From Corynebacterium amycolatum SK46 (GTDB lineage: Bacteria; Actinomycetota; Actinomycetes; Mycobacteriales; Mycobacteriaceae), in contig NZ_ABZU01000012.1 of the NCBI RefSeq assembly GCF_000173655.1, forward strand, positions 1 through 60,948: DNA of 60,948 bases. Reading direction: 5' to 3'. Shown here one piece after another: positions 38,382-47,798 of the stretch. Below the pieces are notes generated by a model. That model was given only the letters and a program-made list of their open reading frames with translations, was not told the DNA's origin and did not search any database. How positions within the stretch are numbered: position 1 is the stretch's first letter; each line of letters starts with the position of its first letter. A program made the translations under genes and the position numbers.

Positions 38382-38431
38382 ACATCGTTATTCGATGTAT
38401 CGCTTTTCGATACTATATCGCTTTTCGATAT
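38382..38431. promoter_or_regulatory. Three tandem palindromic operator-like sites
   Basis: Three 17-bp palindromes with 6-bp arms and a 5-nt centre follow each other: ACATCG-ttatt-CGATGT (38382-38398), GTATCG-ctttt-CGATAC (38397-38413) and ATATCG-ctttt-CGATAT (38415-38431). They lie between the divergent DUF2975/XRE operon and the DUF418 gene. Repeated dimer-binding sites are the simplest reading. Confidence 0.7.
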
Positions 38432-38533
38432 GTCGCAAGACTTCTACAACTTAACGTCACGACAACCGCCGTCCCCACCTCACCATCCGCCACCAACCTG
38501 CGTACCCTCCCACAAATCCTTTACGTTGGAGGA

Positions 38534-39856
38534 ATGACTGACAGCCGCTCCAGCTCTAGCACCAACCCCAGACCTCGCATGCTCGTCCCCGACGCTGCGC
38601 GCGGATTCGCTCTTCTCGGCATCGCTATCGCAAACATTGCCACTGCCTGGTTGGTTGCAAGCCCCGAGCTGCCCGGAGCATTCTTCGGCGGCGTCATAAA
38701 CGACAGCATCGCCGACAAGGTCACCGTACTTTTTACCGCTGTGACCGCACACAATCGCGGGCTGCCGATGTTCGCAACGCTGCTCGGTTTCGGTGTCGGG
38801 CTCATTGTCCGAAGTTTGGCCAGGAGGAACTTTCCACGGTCGCGGGCGCGAGTGGTCGTCGTAAAGCGATATGCGTTCCTGGGGCTGTTCGGCATCGCGC
38901 ACATGCTGTTTCTGTTCTTTGGCGACATCATGTTTCTCTATGGCATTTGCGGCATCATCCTGGGGCTGCTTATGGGGCTTAGCAACAAGGTACTGACGAT
39001 TCTCGCGTGGATTGCGCTGACGATCAACGCTGCACTGAGCCTGCTGTTTTTGGGATTCGTAATTGCGATGCCCGACGCCGAGTTCGTCGGCTCCGACATG
39101 AGCGAGTTCGTCAACGGCGGTGCGATTGAAACAAGTTATCCGGATATGCTCGCCGCGAATCTCGAGGCCCTGACAATGAGCATCACTACTCTGCCGCTAC
39201 AGCTGTTCCTCTACCTGCCGGTGATGATGATTGGTTTCGTGTGGGCGCGCAAAGGCGTGCTTGACGACGTTGACGCGCACCGCCCCCTGCTTATTCGGTG
39301 GCTCGTGGTGGCAGTGGTCGTTGCTTTCGGTGTGGGCATTCCCATGGGGCTGACCGCGATTGATGTTCTTCCGTCCGAACAGCACATGATCTACCTAACA
39401 ATCAACAGTTTTGCCGGAGTGTTCGCCGCTCCTGGCATCTTAGCAGGGCTGGCGTTAGCGCTGCAGCCGCTCCAGCGACGCCTGAACGAGGGCGCCGCTG
39501 TGCCTGGTTGGCTGGTGCCGATTGTGGCGCTCGGCAAGCGTTCAATGACGGGCTACCTGATGCAGTCGGTCATCTTCTTTGTGCTGGTGTACCCGTTTAT
39601 GCTGGACATACCGCGAGACATGGGCGCGTTCGTGCAAACCCTCATCGCTGTAGGCGTCTGGTTGGTGACCCTGTTGGCCGCGTGGGCGATGGAGCGACGC
39701 GGGATGCAGGGACCGTTTGAGAAGGTGCATCGGCGGCTGTCGTACGGGCCGACGATGCGTGCGGAGTTGGCCGGGTTCGGTGGCCCCAAGCCTGCTCCAC
39801 AGGAGATGCCGGGTGCTGCGGACACGCCAGGTGTGGCGGGCGCGGCGGCAGCTTAA
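38534..39856 (+). CDS. DUF418 domain-containing membrane protein
   Basis: The 440-aa protein has about ten hydrophobic helices. The N-terminal VPDAARGFALLGIAIANI is the hallmark of DUF418 (YeiB-like) proteins, and the DUF418 domain itself lies in the C-terminal part (IVALGKRSMTGYLMQSVIFF). The function is unknown; related acyltransferase-like membrane families make transport of a modified group possible. The ATG at 38534 follows a TACGTT -10 box by 6 nt. The tail is Ala/Pro/Gly-rich. The three palindromes upstream may control it. Confidence 0.85.
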   Translation: MTDSRSSSSTNPRPRMLVPDAARGFALLGIAIANIATAWLVASPELPGAFFGGVINDSIADKVTVLFTAVTAHNRGLPMFATLLGFGVGLIVRSLARRNFPRSRARVVVVKRYAFLGLFGIAHMLFLFFGDIMFLYGICGIILGLLMGLSNKVLTILAWIALTINAALSLLFLGFVIAMPDAEFVGSDMSEFVNGGAIETSYPDMLAANLEALTMSITTLPLQLFLYLPVMMIGFVWARKGVLDDVDAHRPLLIRWLVVAVVVAFGVGIPMGLTAIDVLPSEQHMIYLTINSFAGVFAAPGILAGLALALQPLQRRLNEGAAVPGWLVPIVALGKRSMTGYLMQSVIFFVLVYPFMLDIPRDMGAFVQTLIAVGVWLVTLLAAWAMERRGMQGPFEKVHRRLSYGPTMRAELAGFGGPKPAPQEMPGAADTPGVAGAAAA

Positions 39857-39870
39857 GTGCTCTGCACCCA

Positions 39871-39892
39871 GTTAGCCCCTGCCGCGGCTAAC
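39871..39892. terminator. Short hairpin between convergent DUF418 and topA genes
   Basis: GTTAGCC (39871-39877) and GGCTAAC (39886-39892) pair perfectly in the 46-bp gap between convergent genes. No T-run follows, so its strength is doubtful. Confidence 0.35.
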
Positions 39893-39902
39893 GGTCAATG
39901 CG

Positions 39903-42875
39903 CTACTTGCCCTTACGCGTTGCCTTCACCACTCGCTTGGTGGTGCGCTTGACCGTCTTCTTAGCGGTCTTTTTTGAGGTCTTCTTCGCAGCCTTCTTCG
40001 TGGTCTTGCGAGTCGACTTCTTCGCAGCCTTCTTAGTGCCACCGTTTGCGGCTTCCTTCGCGCGGCGCTCAGACAGCAGCTCGCAGGCGCGGGCATCGGT
40101 CAGAGTCTCAGGCGTATCCCCCTTGCGCAGCGAAGCATTGGTGACGCCATCGGTGACGTACGGACCGAAGCGGCCATCCTTCACCGACATCGGGCGACCG
40201 GAGACATCGTTGTCGCCCAGCTGCTTCAGCGGCGGCTTCGCAGCAGCGCGACCGCGGCGCTTCGGCTCAGCGTAGATACGACGAGCCTCGTCCAAAGTCA
40301 CGGTGAAAATCTGCTCTTCGTTAGCCAGTGAACGCGAGTCCGTGCCCTTCTTCAGGTACGGGCCGTAACGGCCATTCTGAGCAGTAATAACCTCGTTATC
40401 GACCGGGTCGACACCGACCTCACGCGGCAGGCTCATCAGCTTCAGAGCCTCTTCCAACGTGACAGTCGACGGCTCCATGGAGGAAAATAGCGAGGCCGTC
40501 TTCGGCTTCAGAGTTTCCTCGATGATTTCCGCGGTGCGCTTTTCCTTCTGCTTGGCAGCGGTCTTGGTTTCCCAGTTCTTCTTTCGCTTGCCCTCGGCAG
40601 CGCGCTGAGCGTCCTCTTCGGCGCGCTCAGCTGCGATGATCTCCTCAGCCTTGGCTACGACACCTTCACGCTCTTCATCGGTGACCAGCTCGGTGACGTA
40701 GGGACCGTAGCGACCATCACGAGCGACAATCATTCGACCATTGGCCGGGTTAATGCCCAGCTCACGGCCGCCCTGCGGCATCGCCAGCAGCTTCTCGGCA
40801 GCAGCCAGATCCAGCTCGTCCGGAGTCATGGCCTCCGGGATGTTGGCGCGCTGCACCTCGTCGGCACCGTTTTCACCGGCACCCGGGCGCGTGCGCTCCA
40901 GGTACGGCCCATAGCGGCCAACGCGAACGATGATTGGGTTGCCCTCGGCATCGTCGAAAAGGTGGAGAGAATTGACCTTCCGAGCATCAATCGACTCCAA
41001 GTTCACGTCGATGATGTTCTTCAGGCCACCGTGGGTCGCAATGGCGTCGGCTCCCTTGTGGCGGTGATCCTTCTCATCACCGAAGTAGAAACCGGTCAGC
41101 CAGGTCGTACGGTCCTTATTGCCCGCGGCAATGCCGTCGAGCTCATCCTCCAGCTCGGAGGTGAAGTCGTAGTTGACCAGATCGGAGAACGCTTCCTCCA
41201 TCAGCCCCACCACGGCAAAGGCCACCCACGAGGGCACCAGAGCGTTGCCGCGGGAGTAGACGTAACCGCGATCCTGAATGGTCTTGATAATCGACGCGTA
41301 TGTCGACGGACGACCAATTCCCAGGTCCTCCATCTTCTTCACCAAGCTGGCCTCGGTGAAGCGCGCAGGCGGGTTGGTGGAGTGGCTGTCGGCACTGAAG
41401 TCCGTGGCCGTCAGGCCCTGGCCTTCCGTCAACTGTGGCAGACGCTTCTCGGCGTTGTCGGCGACCTTGCGGCCGTCGGAAAGCGCGGAGACCTCGACGT
41501 ATGCCTTGAGGAAGCCCGGGAAGCGAATCGTGCGTCCAGTGGAGGCGAACTCGACGGCGTGCGTGTCGGTGGCGCCGGCGATGGTGACCTTCATGGACGT
41601 GCCGCGTGCGTCGGCCATCTGCGAGGCGACGGTGCGCTGCCAAATCAGTTCGTAGAGCTTGAATTCCTCGGCATCCAGCGATCCCGCCAGCTGCCCCGGC
41701 GTTGCGAATGTCTCGCCAGCCGGACGAATTGCCTCGTGCGCTTCCTGCGAGTTCTTAACCTTGCGCGAGTACTGGCGCGGCGCATCGGCGACGTACTCCG
41801 AGCCGTAGAGCTCCAGCGCCTGCTTACGCGCGGCGTCAATACCGGCCTTGGACAGCGTCGTGGAGTCGGTACGCATGTAAGTAATGTGACCGTTTTCGTA
41901 CAGACGCTGCGCCACACGCATCGTGCGCTCAGAGGTGTAATGCAGCTTGCGGCCCGCCTCCTGCTGCAGCGTAGAAGTCATGAACGGCGGGTACGGGCGG
42001 CGCGTGTACGGCTTCTCCTCCACCGACGCGACCTTGAGCTCAGAGCCCACGAGGTCCGCCGCCAGGGTTTCGGCGAGCTGCTTATCGACGACCCGGATGC
42101 CATCGGACTTCTTCAGCTGGCCACGGTCATCGAAGTCTCGGCCCTGCGCTACGCGCTGACCATCAACGCTGGTCAGGGTTGCAACGAAATCCTTCGGCTG
42201 GTTGGCGTCAGCAGAAGCTGAGCCGGTGTCCAGAGTGGCGGCGACATCCCAGTACTCAGCGGAGATAAACGCCATGCGCTCGCGCTCACGCTCGACGATG
42301 ACGCGCGTTGCCACCGACTGCACACGACCTGCCGACAGGCGCGGCATGACCTTCTTCCACAGCACCGGGGAGACCTCGTAGCCGTAGAGGCGGTCGAGGA
42401 TACGGCGACCTTCCTGGGCGTCGACCAGGTTCTGGTCCAGCTCACGGGTGTTGGCGGCGGCCTCTAAGATGGCCTGCTTGGTGATCTCATGGAACACCAT
42501 GCGACGCACCGGCACCTTGGGCTTCAGAACCTCCAGCAAGTGCCAGGCAATAGCCTCGCCCTCACGGTCGGGGTCAGTTGCGAGATAGAGCTCGTCGACT
42601 TCCTTGAGCTTGGCCTTCAGGTCGGCGACTTTCTTCTTCTTATCAGCGCTGACGACATACAACGGAGCGAATCCGTTGTCGACATTCACACCCAGACGAG
42701 CCCAGGGCTCCTTCTTGTAACGAGCCGGAACGTCGGCTGCGCCACGGGGCAAGTCGCGAATGTGGCCCACCGACGCCTCCACGATGTAATCATCGCCGAG
42801 ATACGGCTGAATCTTGCGAGCTTTCGTCGCCGACTCGACAATTACAAGGCGCTTGAGGCCGTCTGAATTCGCCAT
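39903..42875 (-). CDS. topA: DNA topoisomerase I
   Basis: The 990-aa type IA topoisomerase relaxes negative supercoils. It has the Toprim motifs LVIVESATKARKI and ATDPDREGEAIAWHLLE, and the catalytic tyrosine in GHITYMRTDSTTLSKAG. Four C-terminal GR(Y/F)GPY repeats follow, as in actinobacterial TopoI, then a Lys/Thr/Arg-rich tail of about 45 residues for DNA binding and processive relaxation. MANSDGLKRLVIVESATKA is the family start; the frame extends to 43013 through a tandem repeat and is rejected. Gene order near cspA, cyclase and holB matches M. tuberculosis. Confidence 0.96.
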   Translation of the reverse strand: MANSDGLKRLVIVESATKARKIQPYLGDDYIVEASVGHIRDLPRGAADVPARYKKEPWARLGVNVDNGFAPLYVVSADKKKKVADLKAKLKEVDELYLATDPDREGEAIAWHLLEVLKPKVPVRRMVFHEITKQAILEAAANTRELDQNLVDAQEGRRILDRLYGYEVSPVLWKKVMPRLSAGRVQSVATRVIVERERERMAFISAEYWDVAATLDTGSASADANQPKDFVATLTSVDGQRVAQGRDFDDRGQLKKSDGIRVVDKQLAETLAADLVGSELKVASVEEKPYTRRPYPPFMTSTLQQEAGRKLHYTSERTMRVAQRLYENGHITYMRTDSTTLSKAGIDAARKQALELYGSEYVADAPRQYSRKVKNSQEAHEAIRPAGETFATPGQLAGSLDAEEFKLYELIWQRTVASQMADARGTSMKVTIAGATDTHAVEFASTGRTIRFPGFLKAYVEVSALSDGRKVADNAEKRLPQLTEGQGLTATDFSADSHSTNPPARFTEASLVKKMEDLGIGRPSTYASIIKTIQDRGYVYSRGNALVPSWVAFAVVGLMEEAFSDLVNYDFTSELEDELDGIAAGNKDRTTWLTGFYFGDEKDHRHKGADAIATHGGLKNIIDVNLESIDARKVNSLHLFDDAEGNPIIVRVGRYGPYLERTRPGAGENGADEVQRANIPEAMTPDELDLAAAEKLLAMPQGGRELGINPANGRMIVARDGRYGPYVTELVTDEEREGVVAKAEEIIAAERAEEDAQRAAEGKRKKNWETKTAAKQKEKRTAEIIEETLKPKTASLFSSMEPSTVTLEEALKLMSLPREVGVDPVDNEVITAQNGRYGPYLKKGTDSRSLANEEQIFTVTLDEARRIYAEPKRRGRAAAKPPLKQLGDNDVSGRPMSVKDGRFGPYVTDGVTNASLRKGDTPETLTDARACELLSERRAKEAANGGTKKAAKKSTRKTTKKAAKKTSKKTAKKTVKRTTKRVVKATRKGK

Positions 42876-42991
42876 AGAAGTTTTTCTATCCTGCAACGTT
42901 GAATGTTTTTGACTGTTTAGGTTCTTGTTTTCGTTTAAATCTTGGAGTTCTTGGCCGGACTCTGGCCGGGCTTCAGCTGTGAGAAGCCCGC

Positions 42992-43041
42992 GATCGGTTC
43001 CAATCGGTTCCAACCGGTTCCGATCAGTTCAAATCAGTTCC
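42992..43041. repeat. Five tandem 10-bp repeats upstream of topA
   Basis: Five imperfect copies of a 10-bp unit run head to tail: GATCGGTTCC, AATCGGTTCC, AACCGGTTCC, GATCAGTTCA, AATCAGTTCC. They start 117 bp upstream of the topA ATG. The period is close to one turn of the DNA helix. Confidence 0.75.
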
Positions 43042-43338
43042 CGGCCGCGTTCTCCCGGAAGATTATCTGGAAAGAATATGAAGAATATAAGGAATACCGT
43101 ACACACAATCTAGTTTGTCGCGTGGAATCCTCAAGTATCGGGCGGATTTTGGGTGTGACTGAAGGGGCTGCTGTGGGGGGCTGGGGGATACCCGGTGGCC
43201 GGCCCGACGACTGCTCTGCGGCTGGCCATGACCATCCCAGTGACTGTCAGCGGCTGGTCAAAACGGGCACGTGCTGCGGGCCAATAGTCAAAAAGTGCGC
43301 CTGATTCTCAAGATAGCGACTGGTCAGACCCCAAAAAT
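43042..43338. other. Noncoding stretch upstream of topA
   Basis: No gene is seen in this roughly 300-bp part of the 0.9-kb gap between topA and cspA. It contains G-rich and GGCTGG/GACTG-type segments without clear periodicity, and no terminator. Confidence 0.4.
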
Positions 43339-43395
43339 TACGGGCTGCACACGTGAATACGGGCTGCACACATGAATACGGGCTGCAAATGTGAA
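43339..43395. repeat. Three tandem 19-bp repeats
   Basis: Three adjacent copies of a 19-bp unit, TACGGGCTGCACACGTGAA, lie at 43339-43357 (first base of the run preceded by T), 43358-43376 and 43377-43395. The second differs by one base and the third by two. There are no spacers, so this is not a CRISPR array. The third copy runs directly into the hairpin repeat at 43401 and, together with it, matches 52945-52982. Confidence 0.75.
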
Positions 43396-43400
43396 ACTGT

Positions 43401-43508
43401 GCGAGTCTATGACACTTTCAGGCCATTTTTCGGGCCATTTTTGACATAAACGCGGTCAGTAACTCGGATCGACCCGCCGACGCTGCCATAAACGCAGTCA
43501 GTAACTCG
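43401..43508. repeat. Hairpin repeat plus an extra half copy
   Basis: The segment TCTATGACACTTTC...CATAAACGCGGTCAGTAACTCG (to 43466) is a 61-nt copy of the repeat at 16436-16506, equal in length and identical at both ends but with a different centre, itself an imperfect GGCC hairpin. A second right-hand end, CATAAACGCAGTCAGTAACTCG, follows at 43487-43508, differing from the first (43445-43466) by one base. The block suggests repeated insertion or partial duplication of a small element. Confidence 0.65.
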
Positions 43509-43771
43509 CATTGAGGTAAGTATCGAAGGCGCCCACCCGCCGATGCGCCGGTCGACACGCTGAGCAGACACACTTTTGTGTATTACCCCGCGATTGCCGC
43601 GCACCCTAAACCCCCAGAAACACAAAACCCACGCAGAAATTACTTTCCACGTGGGAGAATCAAGGCTCACCCCATGAACACAACATGGACCTTGAAAAAG
43701 CCAAACATTCCGCGAGCCAAACTGAACAAAAGCCCAGTTCAGAACCGAACTTAGCCCCGAACTACTAAGTT

Positions 43772-43975
43772 TTACAGAGGCTTGACATCCAGAGCCTGCG
43801 GACCCTTCTGGCCCTCACCAATCTCGAACTCGACTGCCTGGTTCTCTTCCAGCGTCTTGAAACCAGTGCCCTGGATCTCGGAGTAGTGAACGAACACGTC
43901 GTTGCCACCGTCAGCTGGGGCGATAAACCCGAAGCCCTTCTCCGAGTTGAACCACTTCACAGTACCCTGTGCCAT
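43772..43975 (-). CDS. cspA: Cold-shock protein
   Basis: The 67-aa single-domain protein binds single-stranded RNA and DNA. It has both nucleic-acid motifs, KGFGFI (RNP1, residues 13-18) and DVFVHYS (RNP2, 26-32), and the GTVKWFN start. It would act as an RNA chaperone; expression is typically high. The start [10 protein letters not shown] is certain from the family; the frame runs on to 44362 without support. A GGGAAG ribosome-binding site precedes it. It is divergent from the helicase gene, the same order as Rv3648c-Rv3649. Confidence 0.96.
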   Translation of the reverse strand: MAQGTVKWFNSEKGFGFIAPADGGNDVFVHYSEIQGTGFKTLEENQAVEFEIGEGQKGPQALDVKPL

Positions 43976-44285
43976 TACAAAACTTCCCAACTTCAGGATT
44001 CGATAAAACAAGTATTCGCCACGCACATCCGGCCACACACAATGGGGTAAACACGGCCAGAACACCCTTTCCGCCTCGCACGGGCTTTTGCTGGGTGCCC
44101 TTTGGCGGGCGATACACTCAAAAAGTCTGCCACGTTTGGGGCGCGAGCGCCGATTAGGAACAGCTTCTTGCCACCCCCGTAAACCCGTGTTCGGGGTTCG
44201 GAGAAACTGGGTTGCCGAATAGCGAAAATGTGGCTGGCAGGAAGCGTCGTCAAGCATATGAAGTGCGCGTTTATAGGAAAGGGTG
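43976..44285. promoter_or_regulatory. cspA-helicase divergent control region
   Basis: The 310-bp gap holds the cspA 5' leader and the helicase promoter. No other gene is seen. A copy of the GCTTNACGACG motif is on the minus strand at 44245-44255. A long, structured cspA leader is plausible but I cannot define one by eye. Confidence 0.4.
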
Positions 44286-46628
44286 GTGTCGGTGGAGTCA
44301 TTTGGACGGGAGCTGCTGGGGCCGGTTATTCGTGCGCATCCGCGGGCGACGGTGACGCACATTGCGGATCTTCCTGCACGCGCTGGCGTGACCGCACCTT
44401 GGCCTGAGTGGGTGCCGGGCTGGCTGAAAGAAGTGCTGGTAGATCGCGGAATTGAGAACCTGTGGACTCATCAGGCAGCAACCGCGAACCTCGCCCGCGA
44501 GGGCGTGCACTGCGTCGTCGCGACGGGCACGGCGTCGGGTAAATCGCTCGGCTATCTGCTGCCCGTGCTCACAGAACTGTCCGCCACCCCCGCGGCCACC
44601 GCGCTGTACCTCTCCCCGACCAAGGCGCTGGGCGCCGATCAGCTGGACACTGCACGCGCGATGGCACCGGTGTCGCTGAGCTCGCTGATTTCGCTTTACG
44701 ACGGCGACACCCCGCAAGACGCCCGGCGCGCGATTCGCGACCATGCCCGTTGGGTGTTTACCAACCCCGATATGCTGCATGTTTCGGTCCTCGGCAATCA
44801 TGTTCGGTGGACGCGGATGCTGCGCAACCTGCGCTATATCGTCGTCGACGAATGCCACGCCTATCGAGGTGTATTCGGCGCCAACGTCGCCCAAATTCTG
44901 CGTCGCCTCCTGCGGCTGTCCCGGGAATATGGCGCCTCGCCAACCGTGATTTTTGCCTCTGCGACAACCAACGACCCTGCTGACCAGGCTCGTCGTCTCA
45001 TTGGCGAGCCTGTCGAGGCCGTCACCGAAGACGGCGCCCCAGTCGGTGAGCGGACTATCGCCCTGTGGGAACCCGGCCTGCTCCCTGATCTCCAAGGTGA
45101 GAACGGTGCCCCCGTGCGCCGCCCCGCCCCGACAGAGGCCGCAGATATCATGGCCGACCTGCTCGTCGAGGGCGCCCGCACCCTGACCTTCACCCGTTCG
45201 CGGAGCAGTGCCGAGAAGGTAGCGCTCGGCGTGCGCGAGCGCCTGGAGAAGCGCCGCCGCAGCGATATCGCCGAACGCATCGAGTCTTACCGTGCCGGCT
45301 ACCTGGCCGAAGAACGCCGCGACATCGAGCGCATGCTCGATGACGGCACCCTGCTTGGTGTAGCCACCACCAATGCACTGGAGCTGGGCATTGACGTCGG
45401 TGGCCTCGACGCGGTGGTGCAGGCCGGTTTCCCGGGCACGGTGGCTTCGTTCTGGCAGCAGGCCGGCCGCGCGGGCCGTCGTGGTCAGGGCGCGCTGGTG
45501 GTGTTGGTGGCTCGCGATGATCCCATGGACACTTACTTGGTCCACAACCCTTCCGCGCTGTTGGGCCGGCCGGTGGAGAAGACCGTCTTCGATCCCCGCA
45601 ACCCGCATGTGGTGTGGTCACACCTCTACTGCGCGGCTGTGGAGAAACCCGTCACCACCAGCCAGCTTCAGGCATGGGGAACCCTACCCGTAGCCGAAGA
45701 TATGGTGTCAGCGGGCTGGTTGCGCAAGCGCACCTGGGAAGGACAAGAACCCGTCTACTACCCGACCGACCGCGATGAGGGGCCGCGCATTGCCACTGCC
45801 CACGACGCCGTGAACGTCCGCGGCGGCGATGGCCAGGAAGTAGCCATCGTCGACCAGACCGATGGTCGACTGCTTGGCACCATCGATCTAGGCCGTGCGA
45901 TGCAGCAGGTCCACGACGGTGCCGTCTACTTGCACCGCGGTGAGTCCTATCTTGTCGACCAGCTGGACTTCGACAGCCTCGTCGCCCTGGTCCACCCCGA
46001 GCAGCCGCGCTATTCCACCAGCTCGCGCATGGACACCACCATCCGCATTCTGGACGTTGACGATATGCGCCACTACCAGGGCCTACAGGTCGCTTCCTGC
46101 CAGGTCGAGGTCTTTCACCAGGTCACCTCCTATCTTCGTCGTCTGGATACCGGCGAGATTCTCGACAGTGTTGAACTTGACTACCCTCCGCAGCGTTTGG
46201 TCACGCGCGCCGTGGCTTACACAATGCCCGAGTCCACCCTGCGCTCGTGGGGTGTGGGCTCCGACATCGCGCCGGGGGCTCTCCACGCAGCCGAGCACGC
46301 GGCTATCGGCATGCTGCCCTTGATTGCCACCTGCGACCGCTGGGATATCGGCGGTGTTTCCACGGTCATGCACGCCGATACCCAGCAGCCCACCGTTTTT
46401 GTTTACGACGGGCACCCTGGTGGTGCGGGGTTTGCCGACCGCGGCTACGAGGCCTTCGCTCAGTGGGTTCGCGCGACCCGCGATGCTGTCGCTGCCTGCG
46501 AGTGCGAATCTGGCTGCCCATCGTGCATCCAGTCGCCCAAGTGCGGCAATGGCAACGATCCGTTGGACAAGGCCGGCGCAATCAAGGTGCTCAGTGGGGT
46601 CTCTCGCGCGCTTAACGACGGCCAGTAG
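44286..46628 (+). CDS. DEAD/DEAH-box helicase with DUF1998 domain (MrfA-like)
   Basis: The 780-aa superfamily 2 helicase has Walker [16 protein letters not shown], the DEAH-variant [24 protein letters not shown], and a motif VI-like [18 protein letters not shown]-terminal DUF1998 domain ends in a four-cysteine cluster, [19 protein letters not shown], as in MrfA (YprA), a DNA-repair helicase of B. subtilis. It matches Rv3649. The start lies among GTG codons at 44283, 44286 and 44292; 44286 has the best distance from AGGAAAGG. Its last 17 bp overlap the convergent TadE-like gene. Confidence 0.9.
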   Translation: MSVESFGRELLGPVIRAHPRATVTHIADLPARAGVTAPWPEWVPGWLKEVLVDRGIENLWTHQAATANLAREGVHCVVATGTASGKSLGYLLPVLTELSATPAATALYLSPTKALGADQLDTARAMAPVSLSSLISLYDGDTPQDARRAIRDHARWVFTNPDMLHVSVLGNHVRWTRMLRNLRYIVVDECHAYRGVFGANVAQILRRLLRLSREYGASPTVIFASATTNDPADQARRLIGEPVEAVTEDGAPVGERTIALWEPGLLPDLQGENGAPVRRPAPTEAADIMADLLVEGARTLTFTRSRSSAEKVALGVRERLEKRRRSDIAERIESYRAGYLAEERRDIERMLDDGTLLGVATTNALELGIDVGGLDAVVQAGFPGTVASFWQQAGRAGRRGQGALVVLVARDDPMDTYLVHNPSALLGRPVEKTVFDPRNPHVVWSHLYCAAVEKPVTTSQLQAWGTLPVAEDMVSAGWLRKRTWEGQEPVYYPTDRDEGPRIATAHDAVNVRGGDGQEVAIVDQTDGRLLGTIDLGRAMQQVHDGAVYLHRGESYLVDQLDFDSLVALVHPEQPRYSTSSRMDTTIRILDVDDMRHYQGLQVASCQVEVFHQVTSYLRRLDTGEILDSVELDYPPQRLVTRAVAYTMPESTLRSWGVGSDIAPGALHAAEHAAIGMLPLIATCDRWDIGGVSTVMHADTQQPTVFVYDGHPGGAGFADRGYEAFAQWVRATRDAVAACECESGCPSCIQSPKCGNGNDPLDKAGAIKVLSGVSRALNDGQ

Positions 46629-46977
46629 CAGCATCCTCCACCGCTGCCGGCCCTGCCCTGGACGTGGCTTTTCTCTCCTTTCGTTGGACGCTGACCTGCA
46701 CGTCCTCCCCATCAATCTCGCAAGCCACAAGGCGTGCGTGGTTAGATTTTGCGATTGACCCCGCAGCTTTGCAGGCGTCGTCGCTCTCTTGCGCAGCCAC
46801 GGCGCCGGCCACCGCGGCCAGATCCGCTGCTACCGCTGCCTGCCGAGCCTGCACCACCCTCACCCCGGTTGTAACTCCAACCAAAGTCAGAACGACGAAA
46901 GCGGCGATGAACAGTGCGGCTGCGACTGTGGTGGAACCTTCTTCTTCGCGAAGAAGGCGGGCTGTCACGTTTCTCAT
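46612..46977 (-). CDS. TadE-like secretion-neighbourhood protein (Rv3654c type)
   Basis: The 121-aa protein has a short basic N-terminus, EEEGSTTVAAALFIAAFVVL as a pilin-like hydrophobic segment (residues 11-30), and an Ala-rich domain. The layout is that of pseudopilins of Tad systems; in this gene order it corresponds to Rv3654c. It overlaps the TadE gene by 4 nt and its stop lies within the convergent helicase gene, leaving no room for a terminator in between. The C-terminal Arg/Ala-rich tail is encoded in the overlap region. Confidence 0.8.
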   Translation of the reverse strand: MRNVTARLLREEEGSTTVAAALFIAAFVVLTLVGVTTGVRVVQARQAAVAADLAAVAGAVAAQESDDACKAAGSIAKSNHARLVACEIDGEDVQVSVQRKERKATSRAGPAAVEDAATGRR

Positions 46978-47327
46978 GACGATGCCACTCTTTCCCGCAG
47001 TGCGACCGCACGTGCTTCCAGCGAAAATGGCCCCGCTGAGCGCCGAATGGTCACGCGCACGGTACCGGAGGTTTCCGATATCGCGACCTGTCCATCCGCG
47101 TCGGCGCGGAGCTCGGCTACTGTCTCCGCATCGCCCCGCGCCTCAGCCCGTGCGATGGCTCCGGCTGCGTCGGTAAGCCCTAGGTACATTGCGATGGTGA
47201 CCAGCCCTGACAAAGCCGTGACCATGACCGTGACCAGTGCCGCGAGACCGAAAGCGGTTTCTACCGTGGTTTGGCCTTCGTCGCCGACGCACAGGCGATG
47301 AAGCGTAGAGCGGATGCGGCTAGACAT
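46974..47327 (-). CDS. TadE family pseudopilin
   Basis: The 117-aa protein has GDEGQTTVETAFGLAALVTV (residues 15-34), the TadE prepilin-like signature with the Glu in the fifth position after the presumed cleavage site, then one hydrophobic helix and a soluble domain. It would be a minor subunit of the Tad/Flp pilus assembly and corresponds to Rv3655c. It overlaps the pilin gene by 8 nt and the next gene by 4 nt, so the three are coupled. Confidence 0.85.
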   Translation of the reverse strand: MSSRIRSTLHRLCVGDEGQTTVETAFGLAALVTVMVTALSGLVTIAMYLGLTDAAGAIARAEARGDAETVAELRADADGQVAISETSGTVRVTIRRSAGPFSLEARAVALRERVASS

Positions 47328-47592
47328 CGGTGTTGAGCGCCCTTTCGATGATGTCGGTGAGCGCCTGGGTGATATCCCCGCCGGTCACGACGGTGTAAAG
47401 CAGGGCCCCGAAAGCGGCGGCCGCGATCGTTCCCAAAGCATATTCCACGGTTGACATGCCGTTTTCCTCAGTTGCCAGAGCGTGCAGACGCTTGTGCAAA
47501 TACGAGCGCAGCTGGGACTGTGCAGCGGTCAGCGGATTGGTTGGAAGATTGGTTGGAACATTGGTTGGACGGTTGGAGTTTTGAGTGGTCAT
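47320..47592 (-). CDS. flp: Flp-type pilin (DUF4244 protein)
   Basis: The 90-aa prepilin has a polar leader rich in Asn/Pro/Thr (NRPTNVPTNLPTNPLT), then EENGMSTVEYALGTIAAAAF (residues 42-61), where cleavage after Gly leaves Met-Ser-Thr-Val-Glu with Glu at position 5. One hydrophobic helix follows and the protein ends shortly after. It would be the main pilus subunit, corresponding to Rv3656c. The leader's NPTN repeats come from tandem TTGGTTGGA units in the DNA (47537-47575). No prepilin peptidase gene is seen in the window. Confidence 0.87.
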   Translation of the reverse strand: MTTQNSNRPTNVPTNLPTNPLTAAQSQLRSYLHKRLHALATEENGMSTVEYALGTIAAAAFGALLYTVVTGGDITQALTDIIERALNTDV

Positions 47593-47798
47593 GAATGTTT
47601 CCCCCTATGTGGATGTCGAGTGACAGGTCAGTTGTGAGGTGTGATGTGCATTGACGCGCGTTGACCCGCGTTGACGCATGGTGGATTGCAGCGTGGCAGG
47701 TGGCCCGCGTGCACAAGCGAGAACGCAACCGAAAGCGCAACCAGCACTGCATCCGGCGCGTGCCAGCGCGCGAAGCTGGGCGCAGAACTGTCCGAGCT

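Noticed and set aside
40962..42221. A 419-codon open frame opposite topA
   Set aside because: Antisense shadow of the topoisomerase gene.
43339..43395. A CRISPR array
   Set aside because: The three repeats are directly adjacent without spacers and no cas genes are present.
43407..43670. An 87-codon open frame downstream of cspA
   Set aside because: Its C-terminal part is formed by the dispersed repeats and it has no motif.
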